DNA from: Eubacteriales bacterium | GTDB lineage: Bacteria > Bacillota > Clostridia > Christensenellales > CAG-138 | Length of the DNA: 5,688 nt | Reading direction: 5' to 3' | NCBI GenBank assembly: GCA_030695285.1 | Contig: JAUYTF010000157.1 | Location: 1 to 5,688, forward strand | Shown here: positions 1-5,302 of the stretch, piece after piece | Numbering within the stretch: the first letter of the stretch is position 1 | Layout: each line of letters begins with the position of its first letter | The notes under the pieces: generated by a model | The model's input: only the letters and a program-made list of their open reading frames with translations | Told to the model about the DNA's origin: nothing | Databases searched by the model: none | Program-made: the position numbers and the translations under genes

Positions 1-1
1 C

Positions 2-505
2 GGCGGTCAGCGGCGCAGATGCGACATCGCGCGCGCGCTGGTGAACACGCCCAAGATTCTCTTTCTCGACGAGCCGACCACTGGCCTCGACCCGCAGACG
101 CGCAAGAGCGTATGGGATACCATCACGAAGCTCCAGCGCGACGCGGGCATGACCATATTCCTCACCACGCACTATATGGAAGAGGCGGCGGAGGCGGACT
201 TCGTCATCGTCATCGACAACGGCAACATCGTCGCCAAGGGCACGCCTTCCGACCTCAAGGAACGCTTCACGAGCGACAAGCTCACGATGACCACCAAGGA
301 GCCGGAGCAGCTGGCAGAGCGGCTTACCGCCGCCGGACTCGTGCCGGAAGTGGTTGCAGACCGCGTGACGCTGCGGGTGGCAAACACACTCGCTGCGCTG
401 CCGCTGCTTGAAACATATAAAGATGCCATCACCGGCTTTACGGTGACGACAGGCACGATGGACGATGCGTTTATCGCCATCACCGGAAAGGAGATTCGCG
501 AATGA
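2..505 (+). CDS. ABC transporter ATP-binding protein, exporter type (5' truncated)
   Basis: This is the C-terminal half (167 codons visible) of an ABC ATPase that would power export through the permease encoded just downstream. The frame is open to the left edge, so the Walker A motif and the true start are outside the window. In order one sees the tail of the signature motif (GGQRRRCDIARAL, visible residues 1-13), Walker B (ILFLDEP, 19-25), the D-loop (TGLDP, 27-31) and the switch histidine (TTHYMEEA, His57). A C-terminal extension of roughly 80 residues follows, as in DrrA/CcmA-like drug-export ATPases. An in-frame GTG at 41 is not the start, because it cuts off the signature motif. The stop codon overlaps an ATG (ATGA, 502-505), so translation is probably coupled to what follows. 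The family call is firm. The substrate cannot be deduced; antibiotics, peptides or lipids are usual for such pairs. Confidence 0.95.
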   Translation, partial: GGQRRRCDIARALVNTPKILFLDEPTTGLDPQTRKSVWDTITKLQRDAGMTIFLTTHYMEEAAEADFVIVIDNGNIVAKGTPSDLKERFTSDKLTMTTKEPEQLAERLTAAGLVPEVVADRVTLRVANTLAALPLLETYKDAITGFTVTTGTMDDAFIAITGKEIRE

Positions 506-564
506 TACACTATACGAAGCGCAACCTCCTCGTCTTTTTTGATGAAACGGAGGCGATCGCATGA
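502..564 (+). CDS. Short ORF 1: 20-residue copy of the permease N terminus
   Basis: A 20-codon reading frame begins at the ATG that overlaps the ATPase stop codon. Its peptide starts MIHYTKRNLLVFF, nearly the same as the permease start MINFTKRNLLVFF, then ends in DETEAIA and a TGA. It has a good ribosome binding site (AAAGGAG, 487-493) at the same distance from the ATG as at the two later starts. Its stop overlaps the next ATG (ATGA, 561-564). It could be a translated leader that passes ribosomes on to the permease, or a remnant of a duplicated gene start. There is no membrane segment, as it ends before the hydrophobic stretch of the permease. Expression is not proven. Confidence 0.5.
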   Translation: MIHYTKRNLLVFFDETEAIA

Positions 565-623
565 TTGACTTTACGAAACGTAACCTCATCGTCTTTTTTG
601 ATCTAAAGGAGGCGATCGCATGA
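561..623 (+). CDS. Short ORF 2: second 20-residue copy of the permease N terminus
   Basis: This 20-codon frame lies exactly 59 bases after short ORF 1. The peptide begins MIDFTKRNLIVFF and ends DLKEAIA. Its start overlaps the stop of short ORF 1 and its TGA overlaps the permease ATG (ATGA, 620-623). It is preceded by GGAGG at 550-554 and the palindrome GCGATCGC directly before the ATG. Differences from its neighbours within the shared first 13 codons are synonymous or conservative (His/Asp/Asn, Tyr/Phe, Leu/Ile), which hints that the peptide, and not only the DNA, has been kept. Function is unknown; translational coupling to the permease is the simplest idea. Confidence 0.5.
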   Translation: MIDFTKRNLIVFFDLKEAIA

Positions 624-1474
624 TTAACTTTACAAAACGCAATCTCCTCGTCTTTTTTAAGGACAAGGCTTCTGTTTTCTTCTCGCTGCTGTCGGTATTC
701 ATCATCATCGGCATGTATGCGCTCTTCTTAGGCGACGTTTGGACCAGTAGCATGAGCGACATCCCCGGCGCGCGGACCATCATGGACAGCTGGATTGTCG
801 CGGGCCTGATCGCGGTGACGTCGGTCACCACCACGATGGGCGCGTTTGGCGCAATGGTGGAGGATAAGACCAAGAAGATCATCAAGGATATCCACTCCTC
901 CCCGCTGCCGCGCGCAAGCATCGCAGGCGGCTATATCCTCAGCGCATTCATCATCGGCGTGATCATGTGCATCATCGCGCTGGTGCTCTGCCAGCTGTAT
1001 CTGCTCAGCGGCGGCGGCGCTCTCTTTACCGGGATGCAGCTGCTCAAGATCTTCGGGTTGATCCTGATCTCCACGTTCAGCAATACCGCGATGATGCTGT
1101 TTTTCGTCTCGTTTTTCCAGAGCATCAATGCGTTTTCCATCGCGAGCACGGTCATCGGCACCATCATCGGCTTCATGACGGGCATCTATATTCCCATCGG
1201 CCAGCTGCCGGAGGGGGTGCAATGGGTCATCAAGCTCTTCCCGCCGTCGCACTCCGCGCTGATGCTCAGGCAGGTAATTATGGAAGACCCCATCAAGGTC
1301 GGGTTTGCGGGCGCGCCTGCGGAAGTGGTGGACGGGTTTAAAGAGATGCTGGGCGTCATGTTTAAGGTCGGGGAGACGACGGTCACGCCGATCATGAGCA
1401 TCGGGCTGCTGACGGTGTCCGGAATCCTGTTCCTTGGGCTTGCGATGCTGAGCCTTTCCAGAAAAAAGAGATGA
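620..1474 (+). CDS. ABC-2 type transporter permease
   Basis: This 284-residue integral membrane protein is the partner of the upstream ATPase and forms the export channel. It has an amphipathic N terminus (FFKDKASVFF, 12-21) and about six membrane segments, near residues 17-38, 56-80, 104-129, 139-163, 168-193 and 257-278. A conserved ABC-2 region lies before and within the loop after the fifth segment (GIYIPIGQLPEGVQWV, 188-203, then FPPSHSALMLRQ, 207-218). The C terminus is basic (RKKR), as expected for a cytoplasmic end. The ATG at 620 is supported by AAAGGAGG at 605-612 and by alignment with the two short upstream copies. The gene overlaps the stop of short ORF 2 and probably shares a transcript with the ATPase. 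The ABC-2 assignment is confident; the transported compound is unknown. Confidence 0.93.
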   Translation: MINFTKRNLLVFFKDKASVFFSLLSVFIIIGMYALFLGDVWTSSMSDIPGARTIMDSWIVAGLIAVTSVTTTMGAFGAMVEDKTKKIIKDIHSSPLPRASIAGGYILSAFIIGVIMCIIALVLCQLYLLSGGGALFTGMQLLKIFGLILISTFSNTAMMLFFVSFFQSINAFSIASTVIGTIIGFMTGIYIPIGQLPEGVQWVIKLFPPSHSALMLRQVIMEDPIKVGFAGAPAEVVDGFKEMLGVMFKVGETTVTPIMSIGLLTVSGILFLGLAMLSLSRKKR

Positions 1475-1501
1475 TTCCTTAGTTAAGGGAAACGTAATTA
1501 C

Positions 1502-1531
1502 CCCCCGCTGGCGGTTGTCGGCGGGGGTTTT
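1502..1531 (+). terminator. Rho-independent terminator of the ABC operon
   Basis: The arms CCCCCGC (1502-1508) and GCGGGGG (1521-1527) pair perfectly. The stem extends inward by four more pairs, two of them G-U, to a GGTT tetraloop (1513-1516). TTTT follows directly. It lies 27 bases after the permease stop and marks the end of the exporter operon. Confidence 0.9.
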
Positions 1532-1546
1532 CATATGCGAACATTC

Positions 1547-1633
1547 TTACACTACATTGTTACTCTTATCTGCTTTTGGTAGTGTAATGATTTTACACTA
1601 CATATCATTGATTTTATACTAATTGTAGTGTAA
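1547..1633. repeat. Four copies of a 9-base site in alternating orientation (candidate operator array)
   Basis: The sequence GTAGTGTAA occurs at 1579-1587 and 1625-1633, and its exact reverse complement TTACACTAC at 1547-1555 and 1593-1601. Start-to-start spacings are 32, 14 and 32, so each orientation recurs after exactly 46 bases. The middle two form a 9-bp inverted repeat around TGATT. The two units between outer and inner sites share only their ends, so selection seems to act on the 9-mers. The third site overlaps the -35 element and the fourth covers the expected transcription start of the downstream operon, as expected of a repressor site. An alternative view is two 41-bp elements with identical terminal inverted repeats. 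The binding protein is unknown; a product of the downstream pair is a candidate. Confidence 0.8.
1592..1620 (+). promoter_or_regulatory. Sigma-A-type promoter of the two-gene module
   Basis: TTTACA (1592-1597) and TATACT (1615-1620) each match five of six consensus bases and are separated by 17 bases. Transcription would begin near 1627, giving a leader of about 67 bases. A second, weaker reading (TTGATT 1608-1613, TAATAT 1631-1636, also 17 apart) is possible. Both overlap the 9-base sites. Confidence 0.7.
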
Positions 1634-1641
1634 TATAGTAC

Positions 1642-1679
1642 TACGCAACCAAAGTTCACTCTGCAAGAATGGTTGTGTA
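1642..1679 (+). promoter_or_regulatory. Leader hairpin ending at the ribosome binding site
   Basis: TACGCAACC (1642-1650) pairs with GGTTGTGTA (1671-1679) over nine positions, one of them a G-U pair. A further A-T pair closes an 18-base loop. The 3' arm ends on the first base of the AAGGAGG ribosome binding site (1679-1685) of the next gene. It may affect translation or be a DNA binding site. There is no T-run, so it is not a terminator. Confidence 0.5.
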
Positions 1680-1693
1680 AGGAGGCAAATTTT

Positions 1694-2011
1694 ATGAAGG
1701 CAAATAGCGACTCCGTCGTTTATGGCGTACTGCAAGACGAACTGGATCGTAATCGGCGTATGCAGGCTCGCTATCGTCAAGAGATCGATCAATTACCCAA
1801 GGGCTCGCTGTTTCTACGAAAGATCAAACAGCATCAGTATTACTATCTGAATTATCGTGAGCAAGATAAGGTCATAGCAAAGTATTTAGGGAAGCGAGAC
1901 GATGTGCAAATCGAGGATATAAAAAAGCTCATCGCAGAACGCAGACGTTACGAAGACTTGCTAAAAAAACTGAGCAGAGAAGAAAAAATGCTGATGAAAG
2001 CGTTGAGGTAA
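1694..2011 (+). CDS. Small DUF6788-like protein, possible antitoxin or partner of the nucleotidyltransferase
   Basis: This is a 105-residue, highly charged protein. A helical N-terminal part (about 11-33, ELDRNRRMQARYRQEI) is followed by the conserved-looking core LPKGSL (34-39), KIKQHQYYYLNYRE (43-56) and KYLGK (63-67). A second helical, coiled-coil-like C-terminal part covers 72-104. The core resembles the DUF6788 group as I recall it; this was not checked against a database. No helix-turn-helix, signal peptide or membrane segment is seen. The ATG at 1694 is chosen over an in-frame TTG at 1673 because AAGGAGG (1679-1685) stands eight bases before it. Only six bases separate it from the next gene, so the two form one operon and probably act together. 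Its A/T-richer codons differ from those of the flanking exporter and birA genes. A role as antitoxin is inferred from position only. Confidence 0.7.
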   Translation: MKANSDSVVYGVLQDELDRNRRMQARYRQEIDQLPKGSLFLRKIKQHQYYYLNYREQDKVIAKYLGKRDDVQIEDIKKLIAERRRYEDLLKKLSREEKMLMKALR

Positions 2012-2017
2012 ACCGGT

Positions 2018-2686
2018 ATGAACAAGGAACAGGAACAAGCATTTTGGGATACCATCAAGGTGCTGCATGAGCTGGATGTTCTTCCGCATGTCATGCTCAT
2101 TGGCTCATGGGCAGAGTATCTTTACCCTTTACTTTTTGAAAGCGGGTTTGAGCCGAATATTCGCACGAGGGATATTGACTTTTTCTATCGAAATCTGAAG
2201 CTACCGAATAAGCCCGTTCGTTTTGTTGAAGCGATGAAGAAGAATGGTTTTCTCTATGATGTTGACTCGATATCGGAAGTAGCGAAATTCTACAAAGAAG
2301 ACTTGCTGGAGATCGAATTTCTCACGAAGGTTTTTGGTTCGGGTGCGCGAAGCGTTTATTTAATCGCGGGCTTGGGTATCAAGGCAGAAGGCCTTCGAAT
2401 CATCAACATATTAGATGATTTCGCAACGGAAGTAACACAAAACGGATACACGGTGATTGTTCCATTGCCTTCTGCTTATGTTGTTCAAAAACTTCTGGCC
2501 AATCCAACCCGAGTTCCGGCGAGTAAAAGGGAGAAGGACATCGCTTCTGTCGTGAATCTGCTGGATCATATCAAAGCCAGCGAGAAACATCGTCAAGATT
2601 TGAATCGTGTTTTATCTTCCTTAACCGTCAAGCAGAGAAAAGTATTAGATGAAGTGACAAAGACAAATCGTATCGATTTTGAATAA
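2018..2686 (+). CDS. Predicted nucleotidyltransferase-fold protein (AbiEii-like, possible toxin)
   Basis: This 222-residue protein shows the hallmarks of the DNA polymerase beta-like nucleotidyltransferase fold. A Gly-Ser turn (MLIGSWAEYLY, G29-S30) is followed by the metal-binding Asp pair (TRDIDFF, D52 and D54). A likely third acidic residue lies in LLEIEF (E98 or E100). The C-terminal half contains PSAYVVQKLL (151-160) and KREKDIASVVNLL (170-182), the Lys/Asp pattern seen in AbiEii and related nucleotidyltransferases. All key residues appear present, so the enzyme may be active, transferring a nucleotide to RNA or protein. GAGG at 2005-2008, inside the end of the upstream gene, is nine bases from the ATG. 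In AbiE systems such proteins are toxins paired with an upstream antitoxin, but the partner here lacks the AbiEi winged helix. The fold is well supported; substrate and toxin role are inference. Confidence 0.75.
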   Translation: MNKEQEQAFWDTIKVLHELDVLPHVMLIGSWAEYLYPLLFESGFEPNIRTRDIDFFYRNLKLPNKPVRFVEAMKKNGFLYDVDSISEVAKFYKEDLLEIEFLTKVFGSGARSVYLIAGLGIKAEGLRIINILDDFATEVTQNGYTVIVPLPSAYVVQKLLANPTRVPASKREKDIASVVNLLDHIKASEKHRQDLNRVLSSLTVKQRKVLDEVTKTNRIDFE

Positions 2687-2766
2687 TGGGGATTGATGGC
2701 TAATCCTCTCTCGCGTTTGGGTTTACTGGGTGGTATAGTGAGGGAAATGAGATTTGGAGGGGTACT

Positions 2767-3561
2767 GTGAGAGAAAATTGGAAATGGATAAAAGCTTATT
2801 GGGTTAAGGTGATTTTTATTACACTTGGAGTAATTCTCGCCTTAATTGTTCCTCCTTTAGTAGTACATTGGATGTTTAAAACTCCAGCAAAAACGCCATT
2901 TTTTGAGAATACATGGGGGCCAGGAGATTTGATAACCTATATCGCTGGGTTCGAAGCATTTGCCGGCACAGTTTTTTTAGGAATAACTGCAGTTAAGCAG
3001 AATAAGCGCAATATTGATATAAATGATCGTTTACTCAGAGTTGAAGAAACAAGCAGCAAGTTCCAAAGATATCCAAATTATAGAGTTACCAAGTGTTTTA
3101 TTGAACAGACTTCTATTAGAAAAATTCAGGATCTTAGTATAGTTATCTTCTTCAATAATAAACTAACTAAGGAGCAAATATGTTCTCCTGAGTGCATAGA
3201 TCTGCAATTCCACCGATTCTTATTCAATATTGAGAATATATCTGATTTTAATGTTACGCTTTCGATGATTAGTCTCACCTTAATTTCTCTTCCAGAAGCA
3301 AATATTGAAGTTGATTACAATACTATTGCTTTGGTGAATATCGATCAATACTTTACACTAGCCGCCAAGCAGGAACTACCGTTAAGCTTTATGATATACG
3401 ATACCGACTTGAAAGAACAACCAAGTCATCAAGTAAATATGAAGTTGCTCGTTAAGAACAATCTTAACGAGGAATTTATTCTTTCACTGAGATTTGTATT
3501 GCAAGTAACTGAAAAAACCAACATTTTCAAATTGATATCGGAGCAAATTTCGCACGTATAA
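2767..3561 (+). CDS. Two-membrane-segment protein of unknown function
   Basis: I do not recognise a named family. The 264-residue protein has one predicted membrane segment near 13-36 and a second near 55-76 (LITYIAGFEAFAGTVFLGITAV). A polar, possibly coiled stretch follows at 77-100 (KQNKRNIDINDRLLRVEE). A soluble domain of about 150 residues, rich in predicted beta strands (119-248), ends the protein. The large domain is probably cytoplasmic. The start is a GTG preceded by GGAGGGG (2756-2762); the next Met is at residue 35 and would remove the first membrane segment. The gene is strikingly AT-rich (lines of 28-45% GC by hand count) beside birA, a sign of horizontal transfer. It lies 80 bases after the nucleotidyltransferase gene with only a weak TATAGT (2734-2739) between, so it may be read from the same transcript or alone. 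Confidence 0.75.
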   Translation: MRENWKWIKAYWVKVIFITLGVILALIVPPLVVHWMFKTPAKTPFFENTWGPGDLITYIAGFEAFAGTVFLGITAVKQNKRNIDINDRLLRVEETSSKFQRYPNYRVTKCFIEQTSIRKIQDLSIVIFFNNKLTKEQICSPECIDLQFHRFLFNIENISDFNVTLSMISLTLISLPEANIEVDYNTIALVNIDQYFTLAAKQELPLSFMIYDTDLKEQPSHQVNMKLLVKNNLNEEFILSLRFVLQVTEKTNIFKLISEQISHV

Positions 3562-3565
3562 AATA

Positions 3566-3594
3566 GTCAACTTAAATAATTGCATGTGGTTGAC
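3566..3594. promoter_or_regulatory. Inverted repeat overlapping the birA -35 element (candidate operator)
   Basis: GTCAAC (3566-3571) and GTTGAC (3589-3594) are perfect reverse complements separated by 17 bases. The right arm lies on the -35 box. The arms resemble the GTTAAC half-sites described for Firmicutes BirA operators, one base off and with slightly wide spacing. A bound dimer would block the promoter. Binding by BirA is a guess. Confidence 0.35.
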
Positions 3595-3618
3595 ATTCGC
3601 ATTCCCCTCCCTTATACT
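3590..3618 (+). promoter_or_regulatory. Near-consensus promoter of birA
   Basis: TTGACA (3590-3595, perfect) and TATACT (3613-3618, five of six) are separated by the ideal 17 bases. Transcription should start near 3625, leaving a leader of only about 14 bases. The ribosome binding site AAGGAG (3626-3631) therefore sits almost at the 5' end of the transcript, and no riboswitch can fit before birA. Confidence 0.88.
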
Positions 3619-3638
3619 ACCCCCTAAGGAGATTCTCC

Positions 3639-4613
3639 ATGACCGTACAAGACCACCTTCGCACGCTCCTCGAATCCAACAAGAGCGTCTTCCTCTCCGG
3701 TGAGGAAATCGCCCGCCGCCTCGGCGTGAGCCGAAACGCGGTCTGGAAGGCGATCAAAGCCCTGCAAGCGGACGGCTACCCCATTCAGGCCGTGCCAAAC
3801 CGCGGCTACTGCCTCGCCGCCAGCAGCGACGTGCTCTCCGAAAGCGGCATACGGCAGTATCTCACCGGCGAAGCGCAAGCGCTCGACCTGCGCGTTTACG
3901 ACTCGGTCAACTCCACCAACCTCGTGCTCCGCTCCCTCGCCAACGAGGGCGCGCCAGAAGGCACGGTGGTCATCTCCGCCGAGCAGACAGGCGGGCGCGG
4001 GCGCAAGGGGCGCAGCTTTTATTCCCCGCAGGGCACGGGCGTTTATGTCTCCCTGCTGCTCAAGCCCAAGATCGCGCCGGACGACGCAACCCTCATCACC
4101 ACCACGGCGGCAGTTGCCGTCAGCGAGGCGATGGAAGCGCTCTCGGGTGAACCCGCCGAGATCAAATGGGTCAACGACGTCTTCCTGCGCGGCAAAAAGG
4201 TCTGCGGCATCCTCACGGAAGGATCGTTTGACATGGAGAGCGGACAGTTTGAATACGCCATTCTCGGCACGGGCATCAATGTCTACGAACCGGATGGCGG
4301 CTTTCCGGAGGAGATACGCGGGATTGCGGGCAGCGTGCTTCTTTCCCCCACGCCGGATGCGAAGAACCGCGTCATCGCGGAATACCTCAACCGCTTTCTG
4401 CCGCTCTATCGCAGCCTCGGCAGCGCAAAAACCAACGCGGAATACCGCAGGCGCAGCTTTGTGCTGGGGCGCATGGTCAATGTGCTCACCGAAGAGCGCG
4501 CAACCCCTGCCCGCGCAATCGACGTGGACGACCACTGCCGGCTGGTGGTGGAGTATGCGGACGGCCGCCGCGAGGCGCTCTCCTCCGGCGAAATCAGCGT
4601 GAGGGTGATTTAG
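3639..4613 (+). CDS. birA: Bifunctional biotin-[acetyl-CoA carboxylase] ligase / biotin repressor
   Basis: BirA uses ATP and biotin to make biotinyl-5'-AMP and transfers biotin to a lysine of the biotin carrier domain of carboxylases, in the cytoplasm. This 324-residue protein is a class II (Group II) BirA, with a winged helix at about 5-60 (LSGEEIARRLGVSRNAVWKAIKAL), so it can also repress biotin genes. The ligase core shows DSVNSTN (88-94), the adenylate-binding loop GRGRKGR (119-125), KWVND (176-180), GILTE (190-194) and GTGINV (210-215). The C-terminal SH3-like domain ends in SSGEISVR (315-322). Length and all motifs match the family. Start: AAGGAG (3626-3631) is seven bases before the ATG. 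The bioY gene follows 107 bases later, consistent with a biotin uptake and use pair. A large frame on the opposite strand is a high-GC shadow. Confidence 0.97.
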   Translation: MTVQDHLRTLLESNKSVFLSGEEIARRLGVSRNAVWKAIKALQADGYPIQAVPNRGYCLAASSDVLSESGIRQYLTGEAQALDLRVYDSVNSTNLVLRSLANEGAPEGTVVISAEQTGGRGRKGRSFYSPQGTGVYVSLLLKPKIAPDDATLITTTAAVAVSEAMEALSGEPAEIKWVNDVFLRGKKVCGILTEGSFDMESGQFEYAILGTGINVYEPDGGFPEEIRGIAGSVLLSPTPDAKNRVIAEYLNRFLPLYRSLGSAKTNAEYRRRSFVLGRMVNVLTEERATPARAIDVDDHCRLVVEYADGRREALSSGEISVRVI

Positions 4614-4618
4614 TTTAT

Positions 4619-4704
4619 TTGCAGCCGCGCTGCAGGCAAAAATAAAAAGAGAGCTATCGTTTTGCAGCTATGCTGCATGCATAAACAAAAAGAGAATCAA
4701 CGTT
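4619..4704 (+). repeat. Two 43-base tandem repeats, each with a 6-bp hairpin, between birA and bioY
   Basis: Copy 1 is 4619-4661 and copy 2 is 4662-4704. Both begin TTGCAGC, contain GCTGCA, then an A-rich stretch with AAAAAGAGA, and end CGTT. Each holds a perfect palindrome TGCAGC-NNN-GCTGCA (4620-4634 and 4663-4677). The loop differs (CGC or TAT) while the arms are identical. No T-run follows on either strand, so they are not terminators. They fill nearly the whole gap between birA and bioY and may be binding sites, RNA-processing or stabilising structures, or a small repeated element. No clear promoter for bioY is visible here. Confidence 0.85.
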
Positions 4705-4720
4705 AGGAGAACTGTTCCAG

Positions 4721-5287
4721 ATGAACCCTGTTGCAAAATCGCGGACTTACAAGATGATCCTCGTGGCGCTGTTTGCAGCGCTCATCGCCGTCGGCGCGTT
4801 TATCCGCGTGCCCGTACCGCTCGTGCCGTTTACGATGCAAACGTTCTTCGTCGTGCTCGCGGGCATGCTGCTGGGCAAAAAGCTCGGCGCTGCCAGCGCC
4901 TTGGTCTACCTCGCCGTGGGGCTCATCGGCATACCCGTCTTCACGCAGGGAGGCGGCATCGGCTATGTGCTCAAGCCCTCGTTTGGCTACCTGATCGGCT
5001 TCGTGGTTGGCGCGTTTGTCACGGGCGCGATTGTAAAGAAGGTCGAGAATCCCAGCTTCTGGCGGCTGTTGCTTGCAGCGCTTGCGGGGCTAATCGCGGT
5101 CTATGTGCTCGGCACGACTTACTTCTACTTCCTGAGCAACTTTTATCTGGGCAAGGAGATGTCCGTCTGGACGGCGGTGCTGTATTGCTTCCTCGTGTTC
5201 GTGCCGGGCGATCTGGCTAAGAGTATCGTCGCCGCGCTGATTGCCAAGCGCATGATCCCGGTGCTCAAGAAGAACAACTTGTCTTAA
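4721..5287 (+). CDS. bioY: Biotin ECF transporter, substrate-binding S component
   Basis: BioY binds biotin in the membrane and imports it, normally together with the ECF energy module (EcfA, EcfA', EcfT). None of these is in the window, so the module is probably shared and encoded elsewhere. The 188-residue protein has about six membrane segments, near 11-29, 37-53, 57-75, 86-106, 114-136 and 148-174. Family motifs are present: PVPLVPFTMQT (31-41), AGMLLGKKLGA (47-57), LVYLAVGLIGIPVF (61-74), GGGIGY followed by PSFGYLIGF (86-94), and the late PGDLAKSIVAAL (162-173) with Asp164 and Lys167. The start is the ATG after AGGAGA (4705-4710), ten bases away, a little longer than usual. It is likely cotranscribed with birA and ends at a terminator. 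Confidence 0.95.
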   Translation: MNPVAKSRTYKMILVALFAALIAVGAFIRVPVPLVPFTMQTFFVVLAGMLLGKKLGAASALVYLAVGLIGIPVFTQGGGIGYVLKPSFGYLIGFVVGAFVTGAIVKKVENPSFWRLLLAALAGLIAVYVLGTTYFYFLSNFYLGKEMSVWTAVLYCFLVFVPGDLAKSIVAALIAKRMIPVLKKNNLS

Positions 5288-5302
5288 CGAAAACTGCAAA
5301 AC

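Larger units (their letters stand above)
502..658 (+). repeat. 59-base tandem repeat, two full copies plus a 39-base partial copy
   Basis: Copy 1 spans 502-560, copy 2 spans 561-619, and the third, partial copy (620-658) is the start of the permease gene. Copies 1 and 2 match at 50 of 59 positions by hand alignment. Copy 3 matches copy 2 at 34 of 39 positions. Each unit carries an ATG, the TKRNL coding segment, a GTCTTTTTT run and, at its end, the ribosome binding site for the next ATG. Because 59 is not a multiple of three, each copy shifts frame and ends in its own stop. Confidence 0.93.

Noticed and set aside
728..1534. Minus-strand open frame of 268 codons opposite the permease
   Set aside because: It is rich in Arg, His, Asp and Gln in the way typical of antisense shadows of membrane protein genes, and it runs through the terminator hairpin.
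1547..1633. CRISPR-like array from regularly spaced repeats
   Set aside because: The repeated units are only 9 bases, alternate in orientation and have no cas genes nearby.
1673..1693. TTG start that would add seven residues to the small DUF6788-like protein
   Set aside because: The ribosome binding site AAGGAGG lies inside this extension and is correctly spaced for the ATG at 1694.
2690..2706. GGATT...AATCC hairpin after the nucleotidyltransferase gene as a terminator
   Set aside because: The stem is only five pairs and no T-run follows.
2711..2739. Promoter for the two-membrane-segment gene (TATAGT at 2734-2739)
   Set aside because: The sequence 17 bases upstream (TCGCGT) is a very poor -35 element, so the promoter is not supported.
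3624..4535. Long open frame (303 codons) on the minus strand opposite birA
   Set aside because: It mirrors a well-supported birA gene in GC-rich DNA, has low-complexity Arg/Ala/Gly-rich composition and no recognisable motif.
4045..4602. Second plus-strand frame within birA
   Set aside because: It is an out-of-frame Ser/Arg/Ala-rich shadow with no ribosome binding site; birA carries all family motifs in the other frame.
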